From Gottfriedia sp002574545 (GTDB taxonomy: Bacteria; Bacillota; Bacilli; Bacillales; Bacillaceae_G), in assembly GCA_052180195.1 (NCBI GenBank), contig CP197469.1: a stretch of DNA of 64,000 nt. The stretch is one strand, 5' to 3'. Position 1 is the first letter of the stretch. Each line of letters starts with the position of its first letter. Below, one piece after another: positions 42,086-51,297 of this stretch. The position numbers and the translations under genes are program-made. The notes under the pieces were generated by a model. That model was not told the origin of the DNA. It ran no database searches and saw only the letters and a program-made list of their open reading frames with translations.

Positions 42086-42979
42086 TTATTTTTTTGATTC
42101 TTTATCACTATTAGGATCAAGTGGGAATTGAATAATATTTGAACTACTGCCTGAGACAGTAGGGAGTTTTCCATCCCATTTCTCTGCTTTTTTGTATTCA
42201 ATTAATTCATTCGTTAACGATTGTTGGATTACTTGGTTCGCTTTTGCTTGACCTTGTGCTCGGATTAGTTGTGAATCTGCATCAGCCTTTGCTTCTACTT
42301 TTTTCTTTTCTGCTTCAATTCTAGCTGTTTCTAGTTCGATTTTTTTACGATCATTTTCTTGGGCAGCTTGAACACGTGCATCAATTGCATCCTGTGTTTT
42401 AGCGTCTGGTTTTGGTGTTCCTAAAGTTAAATTTTCAACAAAGAAACCAAGTACTTTTACATCGTCTTTATAAATCGTTTCAATATCAGCTGAGGCATTA
42501 CTTGATCTCTCACCGTATAATTGTAAAACTGTGTATTTTGAAACGGCAATTCGTGCGGCATCTTGTAATCGTTTCTTTAAATATGTATCCTCAATTTCTT
42601 CGATTGACACAGGTCCGAACTCGTTAAACATCGATACTACTTTAGAAGGATCAATTTTATATGTATAAGATAAATCCATTTCAATCCTTTTACCGTCTGA
42701 AGTAGCTAATGCAACATCTTTATATTCGACAGTACGAAGTCGGACAGGATATTCGGTAACTTTATCGAATAAACCAACAAAATTCCAACCTTGTGATAAT
42801 GTATTTTTCTGTATTCCTCCATTTGGTGAATAAACAACACCTACATAACCAGGGGTAATTTTTTCAATAAATAATGTTGGGATTGTTGCGATTAAGAGCA
42901 GTGCAATACCTGCGATGATTCCTCCGATTAGTTTACGATTGAAAATTGATTTCTTTTTTTCATTTGGACGGATTTCCAT
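42086..42979 (-). CDS. SPFH / prohibitin-family membrane protein
   Basis: A 297-residue protein with one N-terminal transmembrane helix (LIGGIIAGIALLLIATIPTL) and a band-7 domain (about 45-210, with TPGYVGVVYSPNGGIQKN and TVEYKDVALATSDGKRIEMD). A charged coiled coil follows (EAEKKKVEAKADADSQLIRA). SPFH proteins oligomerise into membrane scaffolds, often affecting membrane proteases. Ribosome site AAGGAGG. Its start lies within the end of a small upstream gene, so the two are coupled. Confidence 0.85.
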   Translation of the reverse strand: MEIRPNEKKKSIFNRKLIGGIIAGIALLLIATIPTLFIEKITPGYVGVVYSPNGGIQKNTLSQGWNFVGLFDKVTEYPVRLRTVEYKDVALATSDGKRIEMDLSYTYKIDPSKVVSMFNEFGPVSIEEIEDTYLKKRLQDAARIAVSKYTVLQLYGERSSNASADIETIYKDDVKVLGFFVENLTLGTPKPDAKTQDAIDARVQAAQENDRKKIELETARIEAEKKKVEAKADADSQLIRAQGQAKANQVIQQSLTNELIEYKKAEKWDGKLPTVSGSSSNIIQFPLDPNSDKESKK

Positions 42980-43121
42980 TATTTTTGTCCTCCTTATCCT
43001 TTAAAATATTTTTAACTTTAGCTGATTTTTCACCAATTTTTTCAAATGTGGGAGAAAGAAGAAGCCATATACCGCATAATAAAAGAAGGATGATTAAGAT
43101 TGAGCCAACTAGCACTTTCAA
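42960..43121 (-). CDS. Small membrane protein coupled to the SPFH gene
   Basis: A 53-residue frame starting at TTG (43121) after AGGGGG. It has one transmembrane helix (VLVGSILIILLLLCGIWLLL) and a basic/acidic tail (KIGEKSAKVKNILKDKEDKN). Its end overlaps the SPFH start by 20 bases and contains that gene's ribosome site, which argues for a real two-gene unit. No family is recognised. A role as a partner of the scaffold is inference only. Confidence 0.7.
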   Translation of the reverse strand: MKVLVGSILIILLLLCGIWLLLSPTFEKIGEKSAKVKNILKDKEDKNNGNPSK

Positions 43122-43261
43122 GAAGATCGACCCCCTAATTTCTAATGTTAGAAAACCATTAGATTACTATAAGAAAATTATAACATTTATGATAAGTTAA
43201 AAAATAGAACAATTATTAATTTTTTGGTAAAGTATTCTGTAGAAGAATATGAGGTGAAATT

Positions 43262-43684
43262 ATGTTTATTTCAGAAAAATTAGTTGAAGTAAGATATGCA
43301 GAAACAGATGCAATGGGTGTTGTGTACCATGCAAACTATTTAGTATGGTTTGAAATTGGCCGTACTCAATTAATAAAAGATTTGGGGTTTAATTATGCAG
43401 AAATGGAATCACAAGGTGTCATATCTCCTGTGATTGATTTGAATGTTTCATATAAGAAAAGTTTACGTTATGGACAGACTGCTACCGTAAAAACAAAAAT
43501 AAAATCACTTACACCACTTAAAGTAATCTACGAATATGAAATTACAAATGAAGAAGGCGATATTTGTTGTATAGGAAATTCGACACATGTCCTTGTTCAT
43601 AAAGAAACATTTAGACCGATTAAATTTAAAAAAATGTTCCCTGACTGGTATGAGGCATATGAGAGGGCAATGGAGCAGGATTAA
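43262..43684 (+). CDS. yneP: Acyl-CoA thioesterase, 4-hydroxybenzoyl-CoA thioesterase family (YneP)
   Basis: A 140-residue hotdog-fold protein. VEVRYAETDAMGVVYHANYL is the YbgC/4HBT active-site motif with the catalytic Asp, and WFEIGRTQLIKDLGF follows. It hydrolyses acyl-CoA thioesters; the natural substrate is unknown. The B. subtilis counterpart yneP also lies near plsY (yneS). ATG follows GAGGTGA. Confidence 0.9.
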   Translation: MFISEKLVEVRYAETDAMGVVYHANYLVWFEIGRTQLIKDLGFNYAEMESQGVISPVIDLNVSYKKSLRYGQTATVKTKIKSLTPLKVIYEYEITNEEGDICCIGNSTHVLVHKETFRPIKFKKMFPDWYEAYERAMEQD

Positions 43685-43715
43685 ACGGGTAGAAAGAAGT
43701 ACGACTAATGAAAAT

Positions 43716-43760
43716 AAAAAATTAGCGATTGAAGATCATTTATCTTTCAATCGCTAATCT
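43716..43760. terminator. Terminator between yneP and plsY
   Basis: ATTAGCGATTGAA pairs perfectly with TTCAATCGCTAAT. The stronger T run is on the minus strand, for plsY. Confidence 0.85.
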
Positions 43761-43769
43761 TTAGAGCAT

Positions 43770-44372
43770 TTAAAATTTAACTTTTGGTTCTGTTTTCTCT
43801 TTAATTCTTTTTATATTAGGACGATGTTTATATACGACAAAGATTGTAAGTACAATTAAAATATAAGTTAAAATATACCCATTGTCTTTAATTAGTCCCG
43901 TGTATTCCATTATAAAAGCTAAAATTGTACCGATAAAAGCTGTTAACATTGATGAAAGTGAAACGTATTTTGTTGTTTTTAAGCTAATAGCGAAGATAAT
44001 AATTAAGCATACAAAAAGTAGTGGAGATGCATATAATAAGATCCCTGCAGAGGTTGCTACCGCTTTACCACCTCTAAAACCGGCAAATATTGGATACATA
44101 TGACCTACAACAGCAACTAGGCCGATAATTAAAGGATGTATTCCGTGATAATGGAATAATACTGGTAATGAAGCTGCTAGTGTTCCTTTTAAAATATCCC
44201 CTAGTGTTACAATAATACCTGCTTTTTTACCTAATGTGCGGAATGTATTTGTCGCACCAAGATTTCCACTACCGTGTTGACGGATATCTACTCCGTAAAA
44301 TATTTTTCCAACTACTAAACCGAATGGTACAGATCCGATTAAATAGGCTAGTACAATAATGACCAAACTCAT
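43770..44372 (-). CDS. plsY: Acyl-phosphate:glycerol-3-phosphate acyltransferase
   Basis: Membrane enzyme of phospholipid synthesis that makes lysophosphatidate from acyl phosphate. Family motifs are AYLIGSVPFGLVVGKIF, HGSGNLGATNTFRTLGKKAG and FAGFRGGKAVATSAGILL. Length is 200 residues with about five to six helices. B. subtilis yneS (plsY) occupies the same place before yneT and parEC. Confidence 0.97.
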   Translation of the reverse strand: MSLVIIVLAYLIGSVPFGLVVGKIFYGVDIRQHGSGNLGATNTFRTLGKKAGIIVTLGDILKGTLAASLPVLFHYHGIHPLIIGLVAVVGHMYPIFAGFRGGKAVATSAGILLYASPLLFVCLIIIFAISLKTTKYVSLSSMLTAFIGTILAFIMEYTGLIKDNGYILTYILIVLTIFVVYKHRPNIKRIKEKTEPKVKF

Positions 44373-44541
44373 TTTCTAGCTCCTTTTCAAACAATAATAA
44401 ATTAGTGCAGTATCATATAATTTTATCACAGTTTTAAGCGAATATGTAGATAGTTGCTTTAGAATATTCATTCAAACGAACAAGTAAAGGGACAATTTAT
44501 TTAAGTTCTTATATCAATCAAATTAAATGGAAGGAAAAAAT

Positions 44542-45216
44542 ATGAACCCAACAGTTTTAATCATTGAAGATGAAAAAAGATTAAGAGAAATTGTCAGAGA
44601 GTATTTTGAAAATGATCAATTTACAGTCATTGAAGCAGAAGATGGAGAACAAGGCATAAAGAAATTTAATGAAAATCAAGTAGACTTAATTATTCTAGAT
44701 TTAATGCTACCGAAATTAGATGGATGGGAAGTTTGTAAGCAAATTAGGGAGCAATCAAGTATTCCGATCATTATGACCACTGCTCGTTCGGAAGAAGAAG
44801 ATCAATTACTTGGTTTTGATATTGGTACTGATGAATATGTGACAAAGCCATTTAGTCCTAAAGTACTTGTCGCAAAAGCAAAGAGTGTACTTAGAAGAAC
44901 AGCTGATCTAAAAGAAGATGATAAAGAAACGAAGACGATTTGTGGAATTACGATCAATACCTCATCAAGGACAGCCTCGGTAAATAATGAGTTATTGCAA
45001 CTTACAAATAAAGAGTTCGAGTTATTATGTTATTTAATTGATAATAAAGGCATCGTACTAACAAGAGATCAATTATTAAATCATATTTGGGGCTTTGATT
45101 ATTTTGGTGATGGTCGAACCGTTGATACTCATATAAAAAAGCTTAGACATAAACTGAAAGACAAAGCAAAGCATATAGCAACAGTTATTAGAGTAGGCTA
45201 TAAGTTTGAGGAGTAG
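44542..45216 (+). CDS. OmpR-family response regulator
   Basis: A 224-residue two-domain regulator. Receiver: LIIEDEKRLREIVREYF with the acidic pair, phosphoacceptor D53 in IILDLMLPKLDGWEV, and the conserved Lys in DEYVTKPFSPKVL. DNA-binding winged helix: LLQLTNKEFELLCYLIDNKG and FGDGRTVDTHIKKLRHKL. The start at 44542 follows GGAAGG; an earlier in-frame ATG at 44527 overlaps that site. It is three bases from its kinase gene. Confidence 0.93.
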   Translation: MNPTVLIIEDEKRLREIVREYFENDQFTVIEAEDGEQGIKKFNENQVDLIILDLMLPKLDGWEVCKQIREQSSIPIIMTTARSEEEDQLLGFDIGTDEYVTKPFSPKVLVAKAKSVLRRTADLKEDDKETKTICGITINTSSRTASVNNELLQLTNKEFELLCYLIDNKGIVLTRDQLLNHIWGFDYFGDGRTVDTHIKKLRHKLKDKAKHIATVIRVGYKFEE

Positions 45217-45219
45217 AAA

Positions 45220-47010
45220 ATGAAAAATAGTATAGTCCGTAAACTTTTTTTATCAATCACGTTATTATTAGTGATTTTTTTATTAATTGTGTTTGTCGGT
45301 CAATCAATCTTTATGCAATCTTTTTATACGAATAAGAAAGTTAATATTGTAACACAAGAGCTAACACAATTTGCAAAAGATTATAAAAAGGGTAAATTTA
45401 ACGACAATCAGTTTCAACAAGAACTATCAAAACTATTTTTGAAATATAATACAACTTTAGCGGTTTTAGATAAAAGAGGGATCCTAAAGGCTGAGAATAA
45501 TTTTGATTTAACCGTTCTTACGAATGAAGGGAAAAGGGTATATGTTCCTTTAAATAATCTATTATATTCGGATCAAATTGATCGTATTTTAGGACTCAAT
45601 ATTAAAGAAAATTCAAGGATTACAATCAGGGGCTATATTCAAGATGATTATTTTATTCCGCTTTATATAAAAACGAATATGGGTGTGTGGCAAGAGGAAA
45701 ATCAACCTGCTAACGCTGTTCAATTATCTACTAAAAATAGTCTACAAGAAATGGTGAATATTGAAATTAAAGGGAAAGTTGTTAATTTACATTTACCAAT
45801 TGCTAATCAATATACGTATTCAGCTCAAATGAATTCATTAATGGGAGCTATTACTGATTGGACAAAGAGTAATGAAGATTTTTCTACCTATACACAAGGA
45901 GATTTTCCTTTAATTTATCGTTACTTAGATAAAGTAAATGGATTAGAAAATAAAGTTTTTATATACCCAATTAGTACGAATAAAGGTTCAAAAGAAGTTA
46001 TTTTTGCCATTACATCTTTACAACCAGTAAATGAAGCAATGTATGTGTTAAAAGATTTTTATATTTACGCATTTATTATTGCTTTATTATTAATCGTGAT
46101 TGTTTCTTTTTACTATTCGAAATTGATTACGAAGCCGTTATTGAAAATGAACGCTGTAACAAATCAATTAGCAAAGTTAAATTTTAACGAGAAAATCGAT
46201 ATTCAATCAGATGATGAAATTGGACAATTATCAAAATCAATCAATTCATTATCCGAGAATTTAGCTTGTACAATCGAAAATTTACAGCAGGCAAATTTAA
46301 AATTAATGAAGGATATTGAAAAAGAAAAGCAGCTAGAACGAATAAGAAAAGAGTTTATAAGTGGTGTTTCACATGAGCTTAAAACTCCACTAAGTATTGT
46401 ACAAAGTTACGCTGAAGGTTTAAAAGATGGATTAAATGTTGAAAAAAATGGTTATTATGCAGATGTAATTCTTGAAGAAGTTGATCGAATGAACGGTCTA
46501 GTGATCGATATGCTTGAACTATCCAAACTTCAATCGGGAACTTACACACTTAAAAATGAACCTTTCTTAATTGTGGATTGCATCGAAAATGTGATTATTC
46601 GCATGTTTGAAAATAGTCATAATCATTGTGATTTCAATTTTAATGTAGATGAAGATACGCTAGTAATAGGTGAAAAAAGAAAAATAGAACAAGTGCTCAT
46701 TAACATCCTATCAAATGCAATCCATTATGGTAACAAAGATAGTGTCATAAAAATGAGTGTATTCGATGAAGAAGAATATGTAAATATCTCTATTTTTAAT
46801 GAAGGAAATCCCATCCCTGCTGATAAAATTGATAAAATTTGGGATCGTTTCTATCGAATTGATGAATCGAGAAGTAGACATAATGGTGGAACAGGACTAG
46901 GTTTAGCAATCGTAAAAACAATCCTTAATTTACATCATTCAACTATAAAAGTTCATAATAAGGAAGATGGAGTTGAGTTTATTTTTAATTTGAAAAAATA
47001 TTTAAATTAA
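45220..47010 (+). CDS. Sensor histidine kinase with large extracytoplasmic domain
   Basis: A 596-residue kinase. A helix at 9-31 and another at about 282-302 frame a large extracellular sensor region of some 250 residues. A HAMP domain follows (LITKPLLKMNAVTNQLAKLN), then HisKA with H385 in ISGVSHELKTPLSIVQSYAE, and HATPase_c with ILSNAIHYGNKD and GGTGLGLAIVKTIL. The signal is not known. An htrA-type protease gene lies directly downstream, so secretion or envelope stress is a reasonable guess, as with B. subtilis CssRS, although this kinase is longer than CssS. Confidence 0.92.
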   Translation: MKNSIVRKLFLSITLLLVIFLLIVFVGQSIFMQSFYTNKKVNIVTQELTQFAKDYKKGKFNDNQFQQELSKLFLKYNTTLAVLDKRGILKAENNFDLTVLTNEGKRVYVPLNNLLYSDQIDRILGLNIKENSRITIRGYIQDDYFIPLYIKTNMGVWQEENQPANAVQLSTKNSLQEMVNIEIKGKVVNLHLPIANQYTYSAQMNSLMGAITDWTKSNEDFSTYTQGDFPLIYRYLDKVNGLENKVFIYPISTNKGSKEVIFAITSLQPVNEAMYVLKDFYIYAFIIALLLIVIVSFYYSKLITKPLLKMNAVTNQLAKLNFNEKIDIQSDDEIGQLSKSINSLSENLACTIENLQQANLKLMKDIEKEKQLERIRKEFISGVSHELKTPLSIVQSYAEGLKDGLNVEKNGYYADVILEEVDRMNGLVIDMLELSKLQSGTYTLKNEPFLIVDCIENVIIRMFENSHNHCDFNFNVDEDTLVIGEKRKIEQVLINILSNAIHYGNKDSVIKMSVFDEEEYVNISIFNEGNPIPADKIDKIWDRFYRIDESRSRHNGGTGLGLAIVKTILNLHHSTIKVHNKEDGVEFIFNLKKYLN

Positions 47011-47091
47011 ATCAAAAAGTTCACAGCAAATACACACGAGTGGGTTAAATTAATATCAAATAAAGTTACCTACATATTGGAGGAATGAATT

Positions 47092-48285
47092 ATGGGATAT
47101 TATGATGAAACAGATTTACACGATGAAAATAATCATAAAAGACAAAAGAGAAGTAGACGTGGAGGGTATCCGCTCGTTACAGGTTTTATTGGAGCAATCA
47201 TTGGAGCTGTAACGATTTCAATCGTATCCCCTGATGTTTTTAACTTAACAAATAAACCTGCAAACTTATCAAATGATACAAATACAGTACCAACACAAGT
47301 TATTAATGTATCAAGGGATGAGTTAACAACTACCATCCAAAATGCTCGCAAATTTGTAGTAGGGGTTAATAATTATCAATCTACAAACCCGTTTTCAATG
47401 GAAACTGAAGAAGCTGGATCTGGTTCTGGAGTTGTTTATAAAAAGGTAGGAAATAAAGCTTTAGTAGCTACAAATAACCACGTTGTTGCAGGTGCAAAGC
47501 AATTAAAAGTAAAAATGGCAGATGGTCAATTAATTGATGCGAAACTTGTAGGAACTGATGAATTATTAGATTTAGCTGTTGTAGCAATTGATGCAAAATA
47601 TGTTACAAATATCGCTAAATTAGGTGATTCAGAAAAAATTAACGTTGGTGAAACTGCTATTGCCATTGGAAATCCACTTGGATTTTTAGAAAGTACTGTA
47701 ACACAAGGAATTGTAAGTAGTAAAGCTCGTGAAATACCACAAGATATTGATGGAGACGGAGTTGCAGATTACCAAACCCAAGTAATTCAAACGGATGCTG
47801 CGATTAATCCTGGTAATAGTGGTGGTGCTTTAATCAATGCAAAAGGTGAAGTAATCGGAATTAATTCAAGCAAAATTTCCGAACAAGCAGTTGAAGGAAT
47901 TGGATTTGCAATCCCAATGAATATTGCAAAACCAGCTTTAGATCAAATCGAAAAATTTGGTGAAGTGACTCGACCTGTAATCGGTGTAGGGTTAAAATCA
48001 CTTGATGAAATACCACAATTTAATATTGAAGAAACATTAAAATTACCTCGCTCAGTGACAAAAGGTGTAGTTGTTACACATGTTGATCCAAATACTCCTG
48101 CTGCGAAAATTGGAATGAAACAATTAGACGTTATTGTTGCACTTGATGACAAACCTGTAAGTGACGTAATTTCTGTTAGAGAATACCTCTATTCGCATAA
48201 AAAGGTTGGAGATAAATTAAAGATTTCTTATTACCGTGATGGTAAATTAACGAATTCAACATTAACATTAGCTTCTAGTCAATGA
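47092..48285 (+). CDS. htrA: HtrA/DegP-type membrane-anchored serine protease
   Basis: A 397-residue protease. A charged cytosolic start (KRQKRSRRGG) precedes one transmembrane helix (about residues 28-46). The trypsin-like domain has H130 in VATNNHVVAGAKQ, D160 in DELLDLAVVAID and S243 in INPGNSGGALINAKG. A C-terminal PDZ domain starts near 295 (KGVVVTHVDPNTPAAKIGMK). It degrades or chaperones misfolded exported proteins. It may form a regulon with the two-component genes 81 bases upstream. Which B. subtilis paralogue (HtrA, HtrB, HtrC) it matches cannot be decided here. Confidence 0.93.
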   Translation: MGYYDETDLHDENNHKRQKRSRRGGYPLVTGFIGAIIGAVTISIVSPDVFNLTNKPANLSNDTNTVPTQVINVSRDELTTTIQNARKFVVGVNNYQSTNPFSMETEEAGSGSGVVYKKVGNKALVATNNHVVAGAKQLKVKMADGQLIDAKLVGTDELLDLAVVAIDAKYVTNIAKLGDSEKINVGETAIAIGNPLGFLESTVTQGIVSSKAREIPQDIDGDGVADYQTQVIQTDAAINPGNSGGALINAKGEVIGINSSKISEQAVEGIGFAIPMNIAKPALDQIEKFGEVTRPVIGVGLKSLDEIPQFNIEETLKLPRSVTKGVVVTHVDPNTPAAKIGMKQLDVIVALDDKPVSDVISVREYLYSHKKVGDKLKISYYRDGKLTNSTLTLASSQ

Positions 48286-48326
48286 TTGACAGGAAGTTGA
48301 CTTTGGAAATATGATAAAAGAATAAT

Positions 48327-48360
48327 AAATAAGCGAAAAGTTAATCTTTTCGCTTATTTG
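48327..48360 (+). terminator. Intrinsic terminator after the HtrA gene
   Basis: AAATAAGCGAAAAG pairs perfectly with CTTTTCGCTTATTT. Confidence 0.8.
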
Positions 48361-48383
48361 CAAACAGAAAGGGTGATTAGTAA

Positions 48384-48794
48384 ATGAGTAAATACCCATC
48401 AAGAGAAGAAATTGGCAAAATTTTAAAATCAAGTAAAGTAATTGCAGTTGTTGGTCTATCAGGTGACCCGTCTAAAACGTCTTACATGGTTAGTAAGGCA
48501 ATGCAAGATGCGGGATATAAAATTATTCCAGTAAATCCAACAGTCGATACTGTATTAGGAGAAAAAGCAGTAGCAAGTTTAACAGATATAAATGAAAAAG
48601 TTGATATTGTAAATGTTTTTAGAAGACCTGAACATCTATTACCTGTCGCACAAGAGTTTCTTAAAATTGATTGCGATGTTTTCTTTGCGCAACTTGGTAT
48701 TGAAAACGAAGAAGCATATCAATTGTTAAAAGAAAATGGTAAAACGGTCATTATGGATCGTTGTATTAAAGTAGAGCATGCTATGACAAGATAG
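48384..48794 (+). CDS. yneT: CoA-binding domain protein YneT
   Basis: A 136-residue Rossmann-fold protein of the CoA_binding_2 family: VIAVVGLSGDPSKTSYMVSK is the nucleotide loop, followed by GYKIIPVNPTVDTVLGEKAV and VDIVNVFRRPEHLLPVAQE. Function unknown; the family resembles the CoA-binding part of succinyl-CoA synthetase. It precedes parE as in B. subtilis. ATG follows AAAGGGTG. Confidence 0.92.
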   Translation: MSKYPSREEIGKILKSSKVIAVVGLSGDPSKTSYMVSKAMQDAGYKIIPVNPTVDTVLGEKAVASLTDINEKVDIVNVFRRPEHLLPVAQEFLKIDCDVFFAQLGIENEEAYQLLKENGKTVIMDRCIKVEHAMTR

Positions 48795-49323
48795 ACCGTT
48801 AAAAAAGCTCACTGGAACAGACTGGCGTACATACGCATTTTATTTTTTGCTTCGACTGGACCTAAGGTGCGCTATTACCGCTTATGTAAATTGGCCGCAT
48901 TACAAGCCTGCCATTCATAGAACGACAAGCACCTATCAGTTTGAACATCAAATTTTGAAATTTGTTTTAAATCTGGCTCACTGTTAATCAGTGAGTTTTT
49001 TTAACGGAAGATCGACCTAGAGCGTGCCGAATAAATGTACGGACATACATCAAGAGTAATAGTGAATTAAAATATCAGTTTGTAGAATCTGTTAAATTGA
49101 ATTTTGTTAATTTCATTTGTCAATTTTCAGCATTAATTCTTCATTTTCTTGATTCTAAAATCTAGTTTTTTATCGACTTGTCCTTTATTTTTTTTTATGT
49201 TCGACTTGTAAGTTAGGAAAAAAACCATTAACATGAACGATTAGAAGAAACATTTTATTTATAATATGATATAATGGAACAGATGTTCTTATGTAAGTTT
49301 TTAGTTAGAAAGGAGAAATGGTG
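48795..49323. other. Long intergenic stretch before parE with a GC-richer segment
   Basis: 529 bases. The first half (about 48805-48945) is visibly richer in G and C than other spacers here and contains the perfect small hairpin GCGTA-ca-TACGC (48825-48836), then ends at a terminator (48977-49002). No frame of length is seen. The second half is AT-rich and should contain the parEC promoter. An untranslated RNA ending at the terminator is possible. Confidence 0.45.
48977..49002 (+). terminator. Intrinsic terminator in the yneT-parE spacer
   Basis: CTCACTG pairs with CAGTGAG around five bases, followed by seven T. It is 183 bases after the yneT stop, far for a simple yneT terminator. Confidence 0.85.
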
Positions 49324-51297
49324 TTGGCAAAGAATGAAACAACATATAACGAAGATGCGATACAGGTACTAGAAGGTTTAGAAGCTGTACGTAAACGACC
49401 TGGAATGTATATTGGCAGCACAGATAGTAGAGGTCTGCACCATTTAGTTTATGAAATCGTAGATAACTCTGTAGATGAAGCATTAGCTGGTCACGGGACT
49501 CAAATAGATGTGATTATTCATAAAGATAATAGCTTAAGCGTAAAAGACCATGGCCGTGGGATGCCTACTGGAATGCACAAAATGGGGAAACCAACTCCAG
49601 AAATTATTTTAACTGTATTACACGCAGGTGGTAAATTTGGACAAGGCGGCTATAAAACAAGTGGTGGTCTTCATGGTGTTGGTGCATCAGTAGTTAATGC
49701 TTTATCAGAATGGTTAACTGTTGAAATTCACCGTGAAGGATCTATTTACAAGCAACGTTTTGAAAATGGCGGTAAAGCAGTCACTTCTTTAGAAATCGTT
49801 GGTAAGACAAGACGAACTGGTACGACGATCCATTTTAAACCAGATCCAACTATTTTTAGCACTACAAATTTTAATTTTGATACTTTATGCGAAAGACTTA
49901 GAGAGTCAGCATTTTTATTAAAAGGCTTAAAAATTACAATCAAAGATGAACGACATGATACCTTCGAAGAGTTTTATTATGAAAACGGTATCGAAGCATT
50001 TGTATCGTATTTAAACGAAGAAAAAGAAGCATTACATCCTGTCGTATTCTTTGAAGGAATACAAAATAAAATAGAGGTTGAATTCTCGTTCCAATTTAAT
50101 GACGGATATTCGGAAACAATGCTTTCTTTTGTAAACAATGTACGTACAAAAGATGGTGGTACGCATGAAGTTGGTGCAAAAACCGCTTTAACAAGAGCAT
50201 TTAATGAATATGCAAGAAAAGTGAACCTCTTAAAAGAAAAAGATAAAAATCTAGATGGAGCGGATATTCGAGAAGGATTAGCAGCAATTGTATCTGTACG
50301 AATTCCTGAAGAATTGCTTCAATTTGAAGGACAAACGAAAGGTAAATTAGGGACTAGTGAAGCAAGATCAGCTGTTGACTCTGTTGTTTCAGACCAGTTA
50401 GCCTATTTCTTGGAAGAAAATCCAGACATTGCGACTTCATTAGTAAAGAAATCTATTAAGGCTTTTCAAGCTAGAGAAGCTGCAAGAAAAGCACGTGAAG
50501 AAGCAAGAAGTGGTAAAAAGAGAAAACGCTCAGAAACTTCGTTAAGCGGTAAGCTTACACCTGCACAGTCACGTAATCCACAAAAAAATGAATTATACCT
50601 TGTTGAGGGTGATTCAGCTGGTGGTAGTGCAAAACAAGGTCGTGATCGACGTTTCCAAGCAATTCTACCTTTACGTGGTAAGGTTATCAATACCGAGAAG
50701 GCAAAACTAGCAGACATCATGAAAAATGAAGAGATCAATACGATTATTCATGCGATTGGTGCTGGAGTTGGTAGTGACTTTGAAGTTGAAGATGTTAACT
50801 ATGACAAAATTGTTATAATGACCGATGCTGATACTGATGGAGCGCATATTCAAGTACTTTTATTAACATTCTTTTACCGTTATATGAAGCCATTAGTAGA
50901 GGCTGGTAAAGTGTATATTGCCTTACCTCCTTTATTCAAAGTAAGTAAAGGTACCGGAAAAAAAGAAGTAATCGAATACGCATGGTCAGAAGTAGACCTA
51001 CAAGATGCAATCAAAAAAGTTGGTAAAGGGTATATGATTCAACGTTACAAAGGTCTTGGTGAGATGAATGCTGACCAACTTTGGGAAACAACGATGGATC
51101 CCGAAACGAGAACGCTTATTCGTGTGAAAATTGATGATGCAGCAAGAGCTGATCGTCGTGTAACGACATTAATGGGTGATAAAGTTGAACCTAGACGTAA
51201 GTGGATTGAATCGAATGTAGTATTTGATTTAGACGAAGAGGATAAAATTTTAAACAATGAGCAAGTTGAAGTTGAATCAGAGGGGAGCGATATCTGA
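49324..51297 (+). CDS. parE: DNA topoisomerase IV subunit B
   Basis: ATPase subunit of topoisomerase IV, which separates daughter chromosomes. GHKL ATPase: EGLEAVRKRPGMYIGSTDSR, VDNSVDEALAGHG, and KTSGGLHGVGASVVNALS. Toprim: LYLVEGDSAGGSAKQGRDRR and the DxD in IVIMTDADTDGAHIQ. TTG at 49324 is preferred because AAGGAG (49310-49315) is eight bases upstream; ATG at 49318 is only two bases from it. That gives 657 residues. It ends in a one-base overlap with parC. Confidence 0.96.
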   Translation: MAKNETTYNEDAIQVLEGLEAVRKRPGMYIGSTDSRGLHHLVYEIVDNSVDEALAGHGTQIDVIIHKDNSLSVKDHGRGMPTGMHKMGKPTPEIILTVLHAGGKFGQGGYKTSGGLHGVGASVVNALSEWLTVEIHREGSIYKQRFENGGKAVTSLEIVGKTRRTGTTIHFKPDPTIFSTTNFNFDTLCERLRESAFLLKGLKITIKDERHDTFEEFYYENGIEAFVSYLNEEKEALHPVVFFEGIQNKIEVEFSFQFNDGYSETMLSFVNNVRTKDGGTHEVGAKTALTRAFNEYARKVNLLKEKDKNLDGADIREGLAAIVSVRIPEELLQFEGQTKGKLGTSEARSAVDSVVSDQLAYFLEENPDIATSLVKKSIKAFQAREAARKAREEARSGKKRKRSETSLSGKLTPAQSRNPQKNELYLVEGDSAGGSAKQGRDRRFQAILPLRGKVINTEKAKLADIMKNEEINTIIHAIGAGVGSDFEVEDVNYDKIVIMTDADTDGAHIQVLLLTFFYRYMKPLVEAGKVYIALPPLFKVSKGTGKKEVIEYAWSEVDLQDAIKKVGKGYMIQRYKGLGEMNADQLWETTMDPETRTLIRVKIDDAARADRRVTTLMGDKVEPRRKWIESNVVFDLDEEDKILNNEQVEVESEGSDI

